DNA of 39,979 nt from an uncultured Alphaproteobacteria bacterium (GTDB lineage Bacteria > Pseudomonadota > Alphaproteobacteria > HIMB59 > GCA-002718135): contig CACHSZ010000007.1 in assembly GCA_902582755.1 (NCBI GenBank), positions 1 to 39,979 of the forward strand, in the 5' to 3' direction. The notes beneath the pieces are model-generated. The model was not told the origin of the DNA. It worked only from the letters and a program-made list of their open reading frames with translations, and did not search any database. Of the stretch, positions 8,167 through 17,012 are shown in pieces. The position numbers and the translations under genes were made by a program. Position 1 is the first letter of the stretch; the number at the start of each line of letters is the position of its first letter.

Positions 8167-9597
8167 ATGATTGATAAACGTAAATTTTATATAAATGGTA
8201 CTTGGATTAATCCAATTATAAAGAATGATTTAGAGGTTATTAATCCCTCTAATGAACAACCATACGCTTTTATTTCCTTAGGTTCTAAAGAAGATGTAGA
8301 TCTAGCAGTCAATGTAGCAAAAAAAGCATTCATTACTTGGAGTCAGGTTGATAAAAAACAAAAGATTAGTTTACTAGAAAATTTACTTAATATTTATAAA
8401 AGTAGATGGGATGAAATAACGCAAACAATGTCTGAAGAAATGGGAGCACCATTAGATTGGTCTTCATCAGCACAAACTTCATCAGGTGCAGACCATATAA
8501 ATGATTTCATTTTAAGATTAAAAAATTTTGAATTTGAAAGAAGATTTAATAAAAATTCTAATAATTATATTGTTTATGAACCGATTGGAGTATGCGGTCT
8601 TATAACACCATGGAATTGGCCTATTAATCAGATCACATTAAAAGTAATACCTGCCTTAGCAACTGGCTGCACTATGATATTAAAACCTTCAGAAATTGCA
8701 CCCATGTCAGGGATAATTTTTGCGGAAATTATTCATGAAGCAGGTTTCCCTCCTGGTGTTTTTAATTTAGTGAATGGGGATGGAGATGGTGTAGGCACAG
8801 ATTTATCATCTCATAAAGATATTGATATGATATCTTTTACTGGATCAACAAGAGCAGGAAAACTTATTTCTAAAAATGCAGCAGATACAATTAAAAGAGT
8901 TTGTTTAGAATTAGGAGGTAAGGGGGGTAATATTGTTTTTAGTGATTCACATCCAGAAGCAGTAAGAGAAGGTGTTAGGAATATTATGAGTAATTCTGGT
9001 CAATCTTGTGATGCACCAACAAGAATGCTAGTTGAAAAATCAATCTATAAAAGAGCAGTAGAGGAGGCGGCTGATGAAGCAAATAAAATCAAAGTTGATA
9101 TTGCTTTTAAGAATGGAAATCATATCGGTCCAGTTATTTCTAAAACACAATATGATAAAATTATTGATCTCATTAATAGTGGTATAAATGAGGGCGCTAC
9201 ACTCGTGGCTGGAGGTCCTGAAAAACCAGATGGTCTAGAAAAGGGTTATTTTGTTAAGCCAACAATTTTCACAGATGTAACCAATAATATGAGAATTGCA
9301 AAAGAAGAGATTTTTGGACCAGTATTATCTATAATTCCATTTGAAGATGAAGATGAAGCTATATCAATTGTTAACGATACTTCCTATGGTCTAGGAAACT
9401 ATGTTCAAACTCAAGATAAAGAAAAAGCGAAAAGAGTTGCAAGAAAATTTAGATCAGGAGGTGTTTATATAAATGGAAATAGCGCTGATCCAGGAACTCC
9501 CTTTGGTGGTTATAGACAATCTGGTAATGGAAGAGAGGGGGGTGATTGGGGTCTAGAAGAATATTTAGAAATTAAAACTATCTGCGGATGGGAATGA
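8167..9597 (+). CDS. NAD(P)+-dependent aldehyde dehydrogenase
   Basis: A 476-residue classical aldehyde dehydrogenase with a complete active site: catalytic Cys281 in NSGQSCDAPTRM, general-base Glu248 in CLELGGK, oxyanion Asn150 in TPWNWP and cofactor Lys173 in LKPSE. The C-terminal FGGYRQSGNGREGG is also standard. The aldehyde cannot be deduced from these motifs. It lies tail to tail (1 bp apart) with a gamma-butyrobetaine-hydroxylase-like gene. That makes a 4-trimethylaminobutyraldehyde or other betaine-aldehyde substrate an attractive but untested idea, because trimethylaminobutyraldehyde dehydrogenase directly precedes that hydroxylase in carnitine synthesis. Confidence 0.85.
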   Translation: MIDKRKFYINGTWINPIIKNDLEVINPSNEQPYAFISLGSKEDVDLAVNVAKKAFITWSQVDKKQKISLLENLLNIYKSRWDEITQTMSEEMGAPLDWSSSAQTSSGADHINDFILRLKNFEFERRFNKNSNNYIVYEPIGVCGLITPWNWPINQITLKVIPALATGCTMILKPSEIAPMSGIIFAEIIHEAGFPPGVFNLVNGDGDGVGTDLSSHKDIDMISFTGSTRAGKLISKNAADTIKRVCLELGGKGGNIVFSDSHPEAVREGVRNIMSNSGQSCDAPTRMLVEKSIYKRAVEEAADEANKIKVDIAFKNGNHIGPVISKTQYDKIIDLINSGINEGATLVAGGPEKPDGLEKGYFVKPTIFTDVTNNMRIAKEEIFGPVLSIIPFEDEDEAISIVNDTSYGLGNYVQTQDKEKAKRVARKFRSGGVYINGNSADPGTPFGGYRQSGNGREGGDWGLEEYLEIKTICGWE

Positions 9598-9598
9598 T

Positions 9599-10738
9599 CT
9601 AAACTTTAATATTATTAAAATAATTTAATCTTCCTATTATTTCGTCTCTTTCAATATAATATCCTTGAAGATGTCTATTTCCAGAGTTTGGATCAAATTC
9701 AGTCCTTCCATGTAATACTCTTCTATTGTTAAAACAAAATATATCACCTGCTTCTAATCTAAAATCAATTTTAAATTTTTTGTTTTGAAGCAGTGATGCA
9801 AAATATTGATACGCATCATAAAATTTTTTCATTTTTTTTGGATCAACATCAACTGCTCCCATTGCAGCCATACTAAATCTAATATCATTGAAATCATTAT
9901 CTTTTGTAAGTGTTATTATTGGTGAATGAAGAATTCTGACAGCTTTTTGAGTATAATCAGTATCTTTGAATTTCACGTGAGTTTTTGTTAAAATATTAAA
10001 AACATCTTTTTCATTATTTTTTAAATAATTTGCAACTGCAAAACCATCTACAACCGATGATAATCCTCCATTAGCTTCATTAACTAAACAATGAAGAAAC
10101 TGGTAGCCTGGAGCATATTCAAAATAAGGTAAGTCAGTATGATTTCTTAATGCATCTGCCGTATAAGCAGTGTTATTTGGTTTTGGAATGTTAATTACTT
10201 CAAATGGTGTACCAAAAAATGTTTCTCTATGATGACTTATCCTATTTAATATTTTGAATGCTGATTTTTTGCTAGTTGGTGCATTTTTGATTAATGCAAA
10301 ACCATAAGTATGAAGTAAATTTAGCCATTTACTTAAATGTTTGTCATTTTTTATTACACTATTATGATCAACAATAATTTTCTTTAAATTTTTTTTTAAT
10401 TTACCATCCCAAAAAACATAAGGTGATTTATATTTTCGATTATTTATTTCGGTATAACAATGATCCCTTAACCATTTTAAATTAAATTTGCTACTATGAT
10501 CACCTTCACTCCAATCAATATTGAGTTTATTTTTTTCAATTTTATACTTTTTAGGAAATATTTTTTTACTGACAGTTAAAATATTAAAGACTCGCATATT
10601 TGCAGTTGGATGTATCGCTGTTGGACAATTATCTCTTAACCACATAAAATGGAATTTACTTTCAAAATTATCTCTCCACAAAATACTTAAATGGTCATTC
10701 TTTTTTTCTAATTTTTTTACATGATATTTGTTACTCAT
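9599..10738 (-). CDS. Gamma-butyrobetaine hydroxylase-like Fe(II)/2-oxoglutarate dioxygenase
   Basis: A 379-residue protein with the two-domain layout of gamma-butyrobetaine hydroxylase. An N-terminal DUF971-like domain has two WLRDNC/WLRDHC repeats (about 33-38 and 89-94). A TauD-type catalytic domain follows. Iron ligands are H200 and D202 (NHTDLPYFEY) and H343 (VLHGRTEF); R355 is the likely 2-oxoglutarate anchor. The N-terminal zinc cysteines of the animal enzyme are mostly gone: C38 remains and the following positions read PTAIHP. The product could be L-carnitine, degraded by genes at 36.6-38.9 kb. The relative TmpA, which hydroxylates trimethylaminoethylphosphonate, and trimethyllysine hydroxylase are the alternatives. 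It is a single gene, divergent from an EamA permease. Confidence 0.8.
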   Translation of the reverse strand: MSNKYHVKKLEKKNDHLSILWRDNFESKFHFMWLRDNCPTAIHPTANMRVFNILTVSKKIFPKKYKIEKNKLNIDWSEGDHSSKFNLKWLRDHCYTEINNRKYKSPYVFWDGKLKKNLKKIIVDHNSVIKNDKHLSKWLNLLHTYGFALIKNAPTSKKSAFKILNRISHHRETFFGTPFEVINIPKPNNTAYTADALRNHTDLPYFEYAPGYQFLHCLVNEANGGLSSVVDGFAVANYLKNNEKDVFNILTKTHVKFKDTDYTQKAVRILHSPIITLTKDNDFNDIRFSMAAMGAVDVDPKKMKKFYDAYQYFASLLQNKKFKIDFRLEAGDIFCFNNRRVLHGRTEFDPNSGNRHLQGYYIERDEIIGRLNYFNNIKV

Positions 10739-10788
10739 TTTGAAATATTTATATCTGAATAAATTATCTTAGTATATTTAACATATTA

Positions 10789-11649
10789 ATGAAATCGAAA
10801 AATAATAATCTCTTGGGAATTTCTTTCATGTTATTGTCAATGTTTTGTTTAAGTATAAATGATATCACGTATAAATATTTAAGCTTTCATTTTCCCGTAT
10901 GGGAATCAATATTCTTCAGAGCACTAAGTGGAAGTATTATTGCAACTTTTTTAGCAATGTATTTTGGATTTGATAAGTTAAAAACTAAAAAACCAGTTGG
11001 ACATGCTATCCGAGCTCTTTCTGCTTCTGCTTGTGTTGTATTCTATATTTACGGAATTAATCATTTAATGTTATCTGAAAATATTGCTATTGCACATTCT
11101 GCTCCCATTATTGCTGCTTTTCTTGCTGTACCAATACTTGGTGAGAGAATTGGGATTTTTAGAACAACTGCAATATTAATTGGTTTCATCGGTGTATTAA
11201 TTATTGTTAAGCCAGGTACTGACTTGTTCAAACTAGAAACACTCTATCCTCTAATATCTGCAGCTTTTATGGCTTCTGTTTATTTATCAACTAGATCAGT
11301 AATGAGTACTGATTCTAGTGTTGCAATTGTTTTTTATTACTCTTTTGCATTATTAATTACGTCAATAATATTTTTCCCTGATAATTTTATTATGCCAAAT
11401 GGAATTCAAATAATTTTAGCTATGAGTTTAGGTGTGATGGGATCACTAGGACATTTATTTATGTCTCAAGCAGCTAAATACGCAGATGTTGCAATTACTT
11501 CACCCTTTGAATACTCATCTTTTATATTTGTAGGAATAATGGGATATTTAATTTATTCTGAGGTTCCAACTTTGAGTATTTATTTAGGGGGAATAATAAT
11601 TATTAGTACTGGAATATTTATAGCTTACAGAGAAAGAAAAAATGGCTAA
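10789..11649 (+). CDS. EamA/DMT-family permease
   Basis: A 286-residue inner-membrane protein with about ten hydrophobic helices arranged as two EamA repeats. The first repeat begins LLGISFMLLSMFCLSINDITYKYL and carries the typical RALSGSIIA turn. The second begins near LYPLISAAFMASVYLSTRSV. The last helix ends in the basic AYRERKNG. The family moves small metabolites, often outward. The substrate is unknown. It is divergent from the butyrobetaine-hydroxylase-like gene (50-bp gap) and ends 1 bp before the convergent MmgE/PrpD gene. Confidence 0.85.
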   Translation: MKSKNNNLLGISFMLLSMFCLSINDITYKYLSFHFPVWESIFFRALSGSIIATFLAMYFGFDKLKTKKPVGHAIRALSASACVVFYIYGINHLMLSENIAIAHSAPIIAAFLAVPILGERIGIFRTTAILIGFIGVLIIVKPGTDLFKLETLYPLISAAFMASVYLSTRSVMSTDSSVAIVFYYSFALLITSIIFFPDNFIMPNGIQIILAMSLGVMGSLGHLFMSQAAKYADVAITSPFEYSSFIFVGIMGYLIYSEVPTLSIYLGGIIIISTGIFIAYRERKNG

Positions 11650-11650
11650 A

Positions 11651-12976
11651 TTAAAAAATTATTTCTTTTAAATTTTTCTTCTTATATTTTTGATTTCTTA
11701 TTTTATTTAAAATATTTTTTTTACCTCCACACATTAAAAATTTATCATCAATATCTTCGTTTTTTAAAGGGTTGTTTTTTCCTCCTTTAATATGTGATAT
11801 TTTTTCAATCAATATACTTCCATCATTCATTATTACTTTAATTATATCAGGATATCTAGGATCATAGTCTTCAAAATTATTTGGCACTTTGTAAGTGACT
11901 AGTTTAATCTTTCTAGTCATGTTTAAACTTTTTTTATTTTTAGAAATATTTAAACTACTTAAATCAAATTTACCATTAATAAGAGCAGTTGCTAAACAAT
12001 AACTCAATGAAAATCTAGCTTCAGTAGAATTTTTAGGTATATGAAATTTTGATACTCTAAACCAAGGTTCTGGAAACTCAATTGTAATAGATTTAATATT
12101 TTTTTTTATAAAAATTTTTTTATTTAAAATTAATCCTCCTTGTATTACTCTTTGTGAATAACTACAAACTGGCCAAAACTTAATGAAATTTGGAAATTTA
12201 ATTATAGCATTTCCTAAATCTGATTTTTTAAAATTATTATTTAATTTTCTAGAAAATTTACTACCATACAATTCAATAAATCCTCTCTCAATATTCCAAA
12301 TATCTTGATTAGCTGTCCCTCCATTTTTTGCAAGTAAGGCTGATTGCACCCCTGCTTGGGCAGCAAAACCAATATGAAAAGCTTTTGTATCTTTGCCAAA
12401 TTGCTGTTTTAAACCAGATGAAAAACTTGTTGCAATAGAAATTGCATTTGCCATTTGATCTGCATTTAATTCTAACACTTTAGATACTGCTGCAGCTGTT
12501 CCAACCACGCCTATTGTATTTGCCGAATGCCATCCTTTATAATAATGATCATAACTAAGTGCTTGTCCTATTTTTATTATTAATTCATATCCTACTACCC
12601 ATCCTTCGTACGTTTCCTCAATTGAGATGTTTTTCATTTGAGCAATAGATATAAGAGCTGAAAAAATTGGCGCACTAGGATGAGATCCTGCAATATATTC
12701 GTAATCATCAAAGTCTATAGACGCTGATCTGACTCCATGTAAAAAACATGCTGCAGAAAGAGATAATTTTTTTCCTCCTCCAAATATCTTAATGTTTTTT
12801 GAATTATTATTTTCTAAACAGTATTTTAAGGCAACCTTTGATTGTTTTTCTTTAACACCTGATAATATACAAGCCAGGGTATCTATGAATGCATTTTCTG
12901 CTCTTTTATAGGTTACCTTATTGATATTAATTTTTTTTTGTGATGCCCAATTACAAAATTTTTTATGAAAACTCAT
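11651..12976 (-). CDS. MmgE/PrpD family protein
   Basis: A 441-residue MmgE/PrpD-fold protein. The N-terminal segment AFIDTLACILSG and the following helices, GVRSASIDFDDYEY (aspartate-rich active-site region), HPSAPIFSALI, GYELIIKIGQAL and GWHSANTIGVVGTAAA, are all characteristic. The family includes 2-methylcitrate dehydratase, cis-aconitate decarboxylase and many uncharacterised lyases and isomerases. No methylcitrate synthase or lyase is visible nearby, so a PrpD role is not supported. Its start overlaps the stop of the upstream MaoC/HTD2-like gene by 4 bp. The two therefore probably act in one route, as hydro-lyase plus acyl-CoA hydratase. Confidence 0.8.
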   Translation of the reverse strand: MSFHKKFCNWASQKKININKVTYKRAENAFIDTLACILSGVKEKQSKVALKYCLENNNSKNIKIFGGGKKLSLSAACFLHGVRSASIDFDDYEYIAGSHPSAPIFSALISIAQMKNISIEETYEGWVVGYELIIKIGQALSYDHYYKGWHSANTIGVVGTAAAVSKVLELNADQMANAISIATSFSSGLKQQFGKDTKAFHIGFAAQAGVQSALLAKNGGTANQDIWNIERGFIELYGSKFSRKLNNNFKKSDLGNAIIKFPNFIKFWPVCSYSQRVIQGGLILNKKIFIKKNIKSITIEFPEPWFRVSKFHIPKNSTEARFSLSYCLATALINGKFDLSSLNISKNKKSLNMTRKIKLVTYKVPNNFEDYDPRYPDIIKVIMNDGSILIEKISHIKGGKNNPLKNEDIDDKFLMCGGKKNILNKIRNQKYKKKNLKEIIF

Positions 12977-13791
12977 TTTTTATATTTTGCAATCATTGTA
13001 ATTTCTTGTTTTTCATTAAGAATTCTTCCAATAATTTCATCATCTCGATTTTCACCAATTTCTACAAAGAAATTATTATTATATACAAGAGGTACTACAG
13101 CTTTATATTCAAAAGAATTGAACTCAATCTCATTTTTTCTAGCAAGATTTAAAAGATAAGTTGCTTGAAGAGGTGCATGGACTAATAATCCCATATGACC
13201 CTCATAATTTTTTGTATAATCATTATCATAATGAATCTTATGTCCATTAAAAGTTAAAGCAGAATATCTAAATAGCAGAGTTGATGAACTAAAAATTTCT
13301 ACTTTATCAATTAATTTTAATTCATCTTTTAATTTAGGAGTAATGGAGTTTTTATTTATTTTTTCTTTATAAACAGCAGTTTGATCTTCTGATATTATTA
13401 ATTTATTTTTATTTAAATATTCATGATTAATATTAACAAAACATAGATTGCCTGATCTACCTTCTTTAAACTCAATACTTGAAATTGTTGAATTTTTTTT
13501 AATTTCAGATCCAATTTCAAATTCATCAAATATTTTTATTTTACCACCAGCCCACATTCTAATTTTATAAGGTAACTCAGGTAAGAAAATTCCTAATTTT
13601 GTATTTCCATCTTTGTCTAGATCATTTATTGAAACTACATCTAGGCATAAACATAAAAAAATTCCCTCAGGCACAGTTTGATCACTTAAACAGTTTTGAT
13701 CAATTGTTTTTTTTAAATGATCAACTAATCGAGGAGTAATAATATCACTTCTTGAAATTTTCTTTCCAATCCAATCTTTAAAATTATTCAT
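12973..13791 (-). CDS. MaoC/HTD2-like hot-dog acyl-CoA hydratase
   Basis: A 272-residue double-hot-dog protein. The C-terminal half contains FRYSALTFNGHKIHYD followed by GHMGLLVHAPLQATYLL, the pattern of HTD2-type dehydratases and mesaconyl-C4-CoA/itaconyl-CoA hydratases. The N-terminal half is the partner FAS1-like dehydratase domain (around LPELPYKIRMWAGGKI). The asparagine/histidine of NGHKIHYD are the expected hydratase-dyad region. It is first in a two-gene minus-strand operon, overlapping the MmgE/PrpD start by 4 bp. It is divergent from the GMC oxidoreductase. The acyl-CoA substrate is unknown; a branched or dicarboxylic C4-C5 acyl-CoA is a reasonable guess from the family. Confidence 0.75.
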   Translation of the reverse strand: MNNFKDWIGKKISRSDIITPRLVDHLKKTIDQNCLSDQTVPEGIFLCLCLDVVSINDLDKDGNTKLGIFLPELPYKIRMWAGGKIKIFDEFEIGSEIKKNSTISSIEFKEGRSGNLCFVNINHEYLNKNKLIISEDQTAVYKEKINKNSITPKLKDELKLIDKVEIFSSSTLLFRYSALTFNGHKIHYDNDYTKNYEGHMGLLVHAPLQATYLLNLARKNEIEFNSFEYKAVVPLVYNNNFFVEIGENRDDEIIGRILNEKQEITMIAKYKK

Positions 13792-13807
13792 ATTTAATTT
13801 ACTCCAG

Positions 13808-13836
13808 TTTACTTATAAATTAATTATTAGTATAAT
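13808..13836 (+). promoter_or_regulatory. Sigma-70-type promoter of the GMC-ALDH-hydroxylase operon
   Basis: A -35-like TTTACT at 13808-13813 and a perfect -10 TATAAT at 13831-13836 are separated by exactly 17 bases, in the 60-bp gap between divergent genes. The predicted start point is about 8 bases before the ATG at 13852, giving a very short leader. This is the best promoter match seen in the window. Confidence 0.6.
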
Positions 13837-13851
13837 TTATATTTTTAAAAA

Positions 13852-15489
13852 ATGAAAAAAACATTTGACTATATAATAGCAGGAGGAGGTTCTGCTGGCT
13901 GTACATTAGCCTCAAGATTATCTGAAAATAAAGATATAAAAGTATTACTAATAGAAGCAGGGGGGTCAGGAAAAAGTTTATTCACTCAAATGCCCGGTGG
14001 TAATGGATACATTTTTGGAAACCCTAAATTTGATTGGGGTTTTGAGTCGATACCCCAACCTTGTTTAAATAATAGAAAAATTTTATACCCTAGAGGTAAA
14101 GGACTAGGAGGATCTTCTCTTTTAAACGGTATGATTTACATGAGAGGCGCTCCAGGTGATTTTAATCGGTGGAGACAAAAGGGTTTAGAGGGTTGGTCAT
14201 ATAATGATGTATTACCATATTTCAAAAGATCTGCCTCCGCTTTTCATAGAGAAAAAAATGAATATCACTCACATTCAGGTCCTTTAAAACTTACACCAGC
14301 TGGAAATTACAATTCTATCGATCAAGCATTTATTGATGCATGTGTTGAAGCAGGGGCAGAAATTAATAATGATTTTTATAATGGCAATTTAAATGGAGTA
14401 GGTCGATATGATGTTAAGGTATGGAATGGAAGAAGACAATCATCCGCAGAAGCTTATTTAAAATTTAAACCTAGCAATTTAACAATTTATAAAAATACAT
14501 CTGTAATAAAAATTTTAATTGAGAAAAATAAAGCTAAAGGATTACTTTTATCAAATGGTGAAGTTTATGCATCATCAGAGGTAATATTATCTTTAGGAGC
14601 ATTCGGTAGTCCTAAATGCTTAATGTTATCAGGAATCGGACCAGAAGAACATTTAAAAGAAAAAAACATAGATTTATTAATTAATTTACCTGGAGTGGGT
14701 GAAAACCTTCACGATCATCCTGTTATGCCAATGAATTGGGCTTTTCAAAACAACAATTTAAGTTTCTCTAAATATCAAAGGATTGATAGAGCTATTATTG
14801 TGGGATTAAAATATATTTTATTTAAACAAGGATTAGCTGCAGCTCCTTTTTGGTCAACAAATCTATTCCATGCAATAAGAGAAAAAGACATGCCTGAAAT
14901 ACAAGTATTTATGACACCTATGTGTTTCAAAGAAGAAAAAGATAATTGGTCTATGAGTTTAGACAATTTATTAAATTTTGGTTCATTATTTTTTTCTAGA
15001 GGTAAAAAAGCTTTTCCAGGAATGCACTTTCAAATTAATTTACTAAGACCAAAAAGTACAGGAAGTGTAAAACTTAAAAGCTCAAATCCAAATGATGAAC
15101 TTAATATAAATCCAAATTGGTTCATCGATCCATCTGATATGGAAGATATGATAGAAGGGATGAAGCATACAAGAGAAGTATTGTCAAAACCCAGTTTAGC
15201 TAAAATTGTTTCGGAAGAATTACTTCCAGGAAAAAAAATCAAAAGTGATCAAGATTTAAAAGAGTCAGTACGAAATCATGTACAAACTGGTCATCATCCT
15301 GCATCTACTTGCGCAATGGGTTCCAGTGATAACAAAATGGCTGTACTTGATAATCAGCTTAAAGTTAGAGGAATAGACAATCTGAGAGTAGTAGATGCTT
15401 CTTCTTTTCCAGATATGATAAGTGGAAATATAAATGCATCTGTAATTATGTTAGCAGAAAAAGCATCAGATATGATATTAAAAAATTAA
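13852..15489 (+). CDS. GMC-family FAD oxidoreductase (choline dehydrogenase-like)
   Basis: A 545-residue glucose-methanol-choline oxidoreductase, which oxidises a primary alcohol to an aldehyde. It has the FAD dinucleotide fold at the N-terminus (IIAGGGSAGCTLASRL, about 8-23), GMC signature 1 (YPRGKGLGGSSLLNGMIYMRG) and signature 2 (SLGAFGSPKCLMLSGIGP). The C-terminal catalytic histidine is in GHHPASTCAMG (481-482), with its partner in SGNINAS (about 526-528). The length matches BetA-type choline dehydrogenases, but sequence alone does not settle choline as substrate. It is followed 49 bp later by an aldehyde dehydrogenase and then a membrane hydroxylase, so it is probably the middle step of an alkyl-to-acid oxidation chain or a choline-like oxidation. 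Confidence 0.85.
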   Translation: MKKTFDYIIAGGGSAGCTLASRLSENKDIKVLLIEAGGSGKSLFTQMPGGNGYIFGNPKFDWGFESIPQPCLNNRKILYPRGKGLGGSSLLNGMIYMRGAPGDFNRWRQKGLEGWSYNDVLPYFKRSASAFHREKNEYHSHSGPLKLTPAGNYNSIDQAFIDACVEAGAEINNDFYNGNLNGVGRYDVKVWNGRRQSSAEAYLKFKPSNLTIYKNTSVIKILIEKNKAKGLLLSNGEVYASSEVILSLGAFGSPKCLMLSGIGPEEHLKEKNIDLLINLPGVGENLHDHPVMPMNWAFQNNNLSFSKYQRIDRAIIVGLKYILFKQGLAAAPFWSTNLFHAIREKDMPEIQVFMTPMCFKEEKDNWSMSLDNLLNFGSLFFSRGKKAFPGMHFQINLLRPKSTGSVKLKSSNPNDELNINPNWFIDPSDMEDMIEGMKHTREVLSKPSLAKIVSEELLPGKKIKSDQDLKESVRNHVQTGHHPASTCAMGSSDNKMAVLDNQLKVRGIDNLRVVDASSFPDMISGNINASVIMLAEKASDMILKN

Positions 15490-15538
15490 TTAATCACAAA
15501 TAAGTTGACCAATGAAAATATTTAAGTTTAAATAAATT

Positions 15539-17011
15539 ATGTCTGAAATTCAAACCTACAAATTTTATGCAGGAAATAAATGGCATAACCCTTCTTCTGA
15601 AAAATATTTTGAAAGTGAGGATCCATCTATAGGTAAAGTATGGGCAAGGGTCCCTGACTGTAATGTAAAAGATATTAATCTTGCAGTATCATCTGCTAAA
15701 CATGCTTATTATGATGGTCCTTATGGTAAAATGCATCCAGCAGAAAGAGCGAGAACATTAAATAGAATTGGAGATATTATTGCTAAAAATGCAGAACGCA
15801 TTGGGCAAATAGAAACTAAAGACAACGGCAAACTTCCAAAAAATATCACTCCTTCTTTAACCGGCTGGCAGACTGAGAGTTTTTATTATTATGCAGGCAT
15901 GTGTGACAAGTATGAAGGTAGATTGATACCTTCAGAGGTTCCAAATATGCATAATTATTTAAAATGGGAACCATTTGGAGTTGTTGCACTTATTCTTCCT
16001 TGGAACTCACCAATTGGCACATTGATCTGGAAATTAGCGCCGGCAATAGCTGCAGGCAATACAGTTGTAATTAAACCATCAGAAAGAGCATCGTGCTCTA
16101 CATTAGAGTTAATGAAAATTCTAGAAGAAGCCGATCTTCCAGAAGGTTTGATCAATGTTGTTACTGGTTTTGGTCCTACCACCGGTGCACCTCTTATTGA
16201 ACATCAAGATGTTAGAATGATAAGTTTTACAGGCGGAACAAAAGGGGGGAGTGCAGCAAGTTTAAGTGCATCCAAAAATGTTAAACCTATTATTATGGAG
16301 CTAGGAGGAAAATCACCACAAATTATATTTAAAGATGCTGATTTAACTTTATCAGTTAATGGAGTTGTATCAGGAATCTTTCCAGTTTCAGGTCATAGCT
16401 GTATTTCAGGTTCAAGAATATTAGTACATAAAGATATAAAAGATAAATTTACTCATAATTTATTAGAAGTTGTTAAAAAGGCTAAAGTTGGTCACCCAAA
16501 TGATGTTGCAACACAAATAGGACCTATAGCAAATAAAGAGCAATATGAATTTATTTTATCTAAGATAGAAGCAGCTGAAAAAAGAGGTTTAAAATTATTA
16601 ATTGATGGAAGAAAAGAACAAAAGTCTGAAGGATACTATATTGGACCAACTATTTTTGACAATGTTCCAAATGAAGATGATTTAGCTCAAAATGAAGTAT
16701 TTGGACCTGTCGCCTCAATACAATATTGGGATAATGAAGATGAAGTAATTAAAATTGCAAATGATACTATTTATGGGCTTGCAGCAGGTATTTGGACTAA
16801 TGATACTAATAAAGCTATACGTTTAGCAGATAAGATAGAAGCTGGAACTGTTTATATAAATAATTATTTTAATGCTTCTACCCAATCACCAGTCGGAGGC
16901 TTCAAGCAATCAGGATACGGTCGTGAAAATGGATGGGAGGGAATGCAAAGTTACATGCAGACCAAATCTACATGGTTAGCAACCAATCCCTCCCAACCAG
17001 ATCCATTTTAA
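15539..17011 (+). CDS. Aldehyde dehydrogenase, partner of the GMC oxidoreductase
   Basis: A 490-residue NAD(P)+-dependent aldehyde dehydrogenase with a full active site: Asn156 (LPWNSP), Lys179 (IKPSE), Glu254 (IMELGGK) and Cys288 (VSGHSCISGSR). The GHSCISGSR form resembles the broad-specificity branch next to betaine-aldehyde and phenylacetaldehyde dehydrogenases. It is placed 49 bp after the GMC gene and 1 bp before the membrane hydroxylase, on the same strand, so it most likely oxidises the aldehyde made by the GMC enzyme. It shares no special motif with the window's other two dehydrogenases beyond the superfamily core. Confidence 0.85.
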   Translation: MSEIQTYKFYAGNKWHNPSSEKYFESEDPSIGKVWARVPDCNVKDINLAVSSAKHAYYDGPYGKMHPAERARTLNRIGDIIAKNAERIGQIETKDNGKLPKNITPSLTGWQTESFYYYAGMCDKYEGRLIPSEVPNMHNYLKWEPFGVVALILPWNSPIGTLIWKLAPAIAAGNTVVIKPSERASCSTLELMKILEEADLPEGLINVVTGFGPTTGAPLIEHQDVRMISFTGGTKGGSAASLSASKNVKPIIMELGGKSPQIIFKDADLTLSVNGVVSGIFPVSGHSCISGSRILVHKDIKDKFTHNLLEVVKKAKVGHPNDVATQIGPIANKEQYEFILSKIEAAEKRGLKLLIDGRKEQKSEGYYIGPTIFDNVPNEDDLAQNEVFGPVASIQYWDNEDEVIKIANDTIYGLAAGIWTNDTNKAIRLADKIEAGTVYINNYFNASTQSPVGGFKQSGYGRENGWEGMQSYMQTKSTWLATNPSQPDPF

Positions 17012-17012
17012 A

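Noticed and set aside
12940-13159. Two plus-strand open frames opposite the MaoC-like gene
   Set aside because: They lie across the 4-bp joint of a well-supported minus-strand operon and show only phenylalanine/isoleucine/lysine-rich sequence typical of chance frames in AT-rich DNA.
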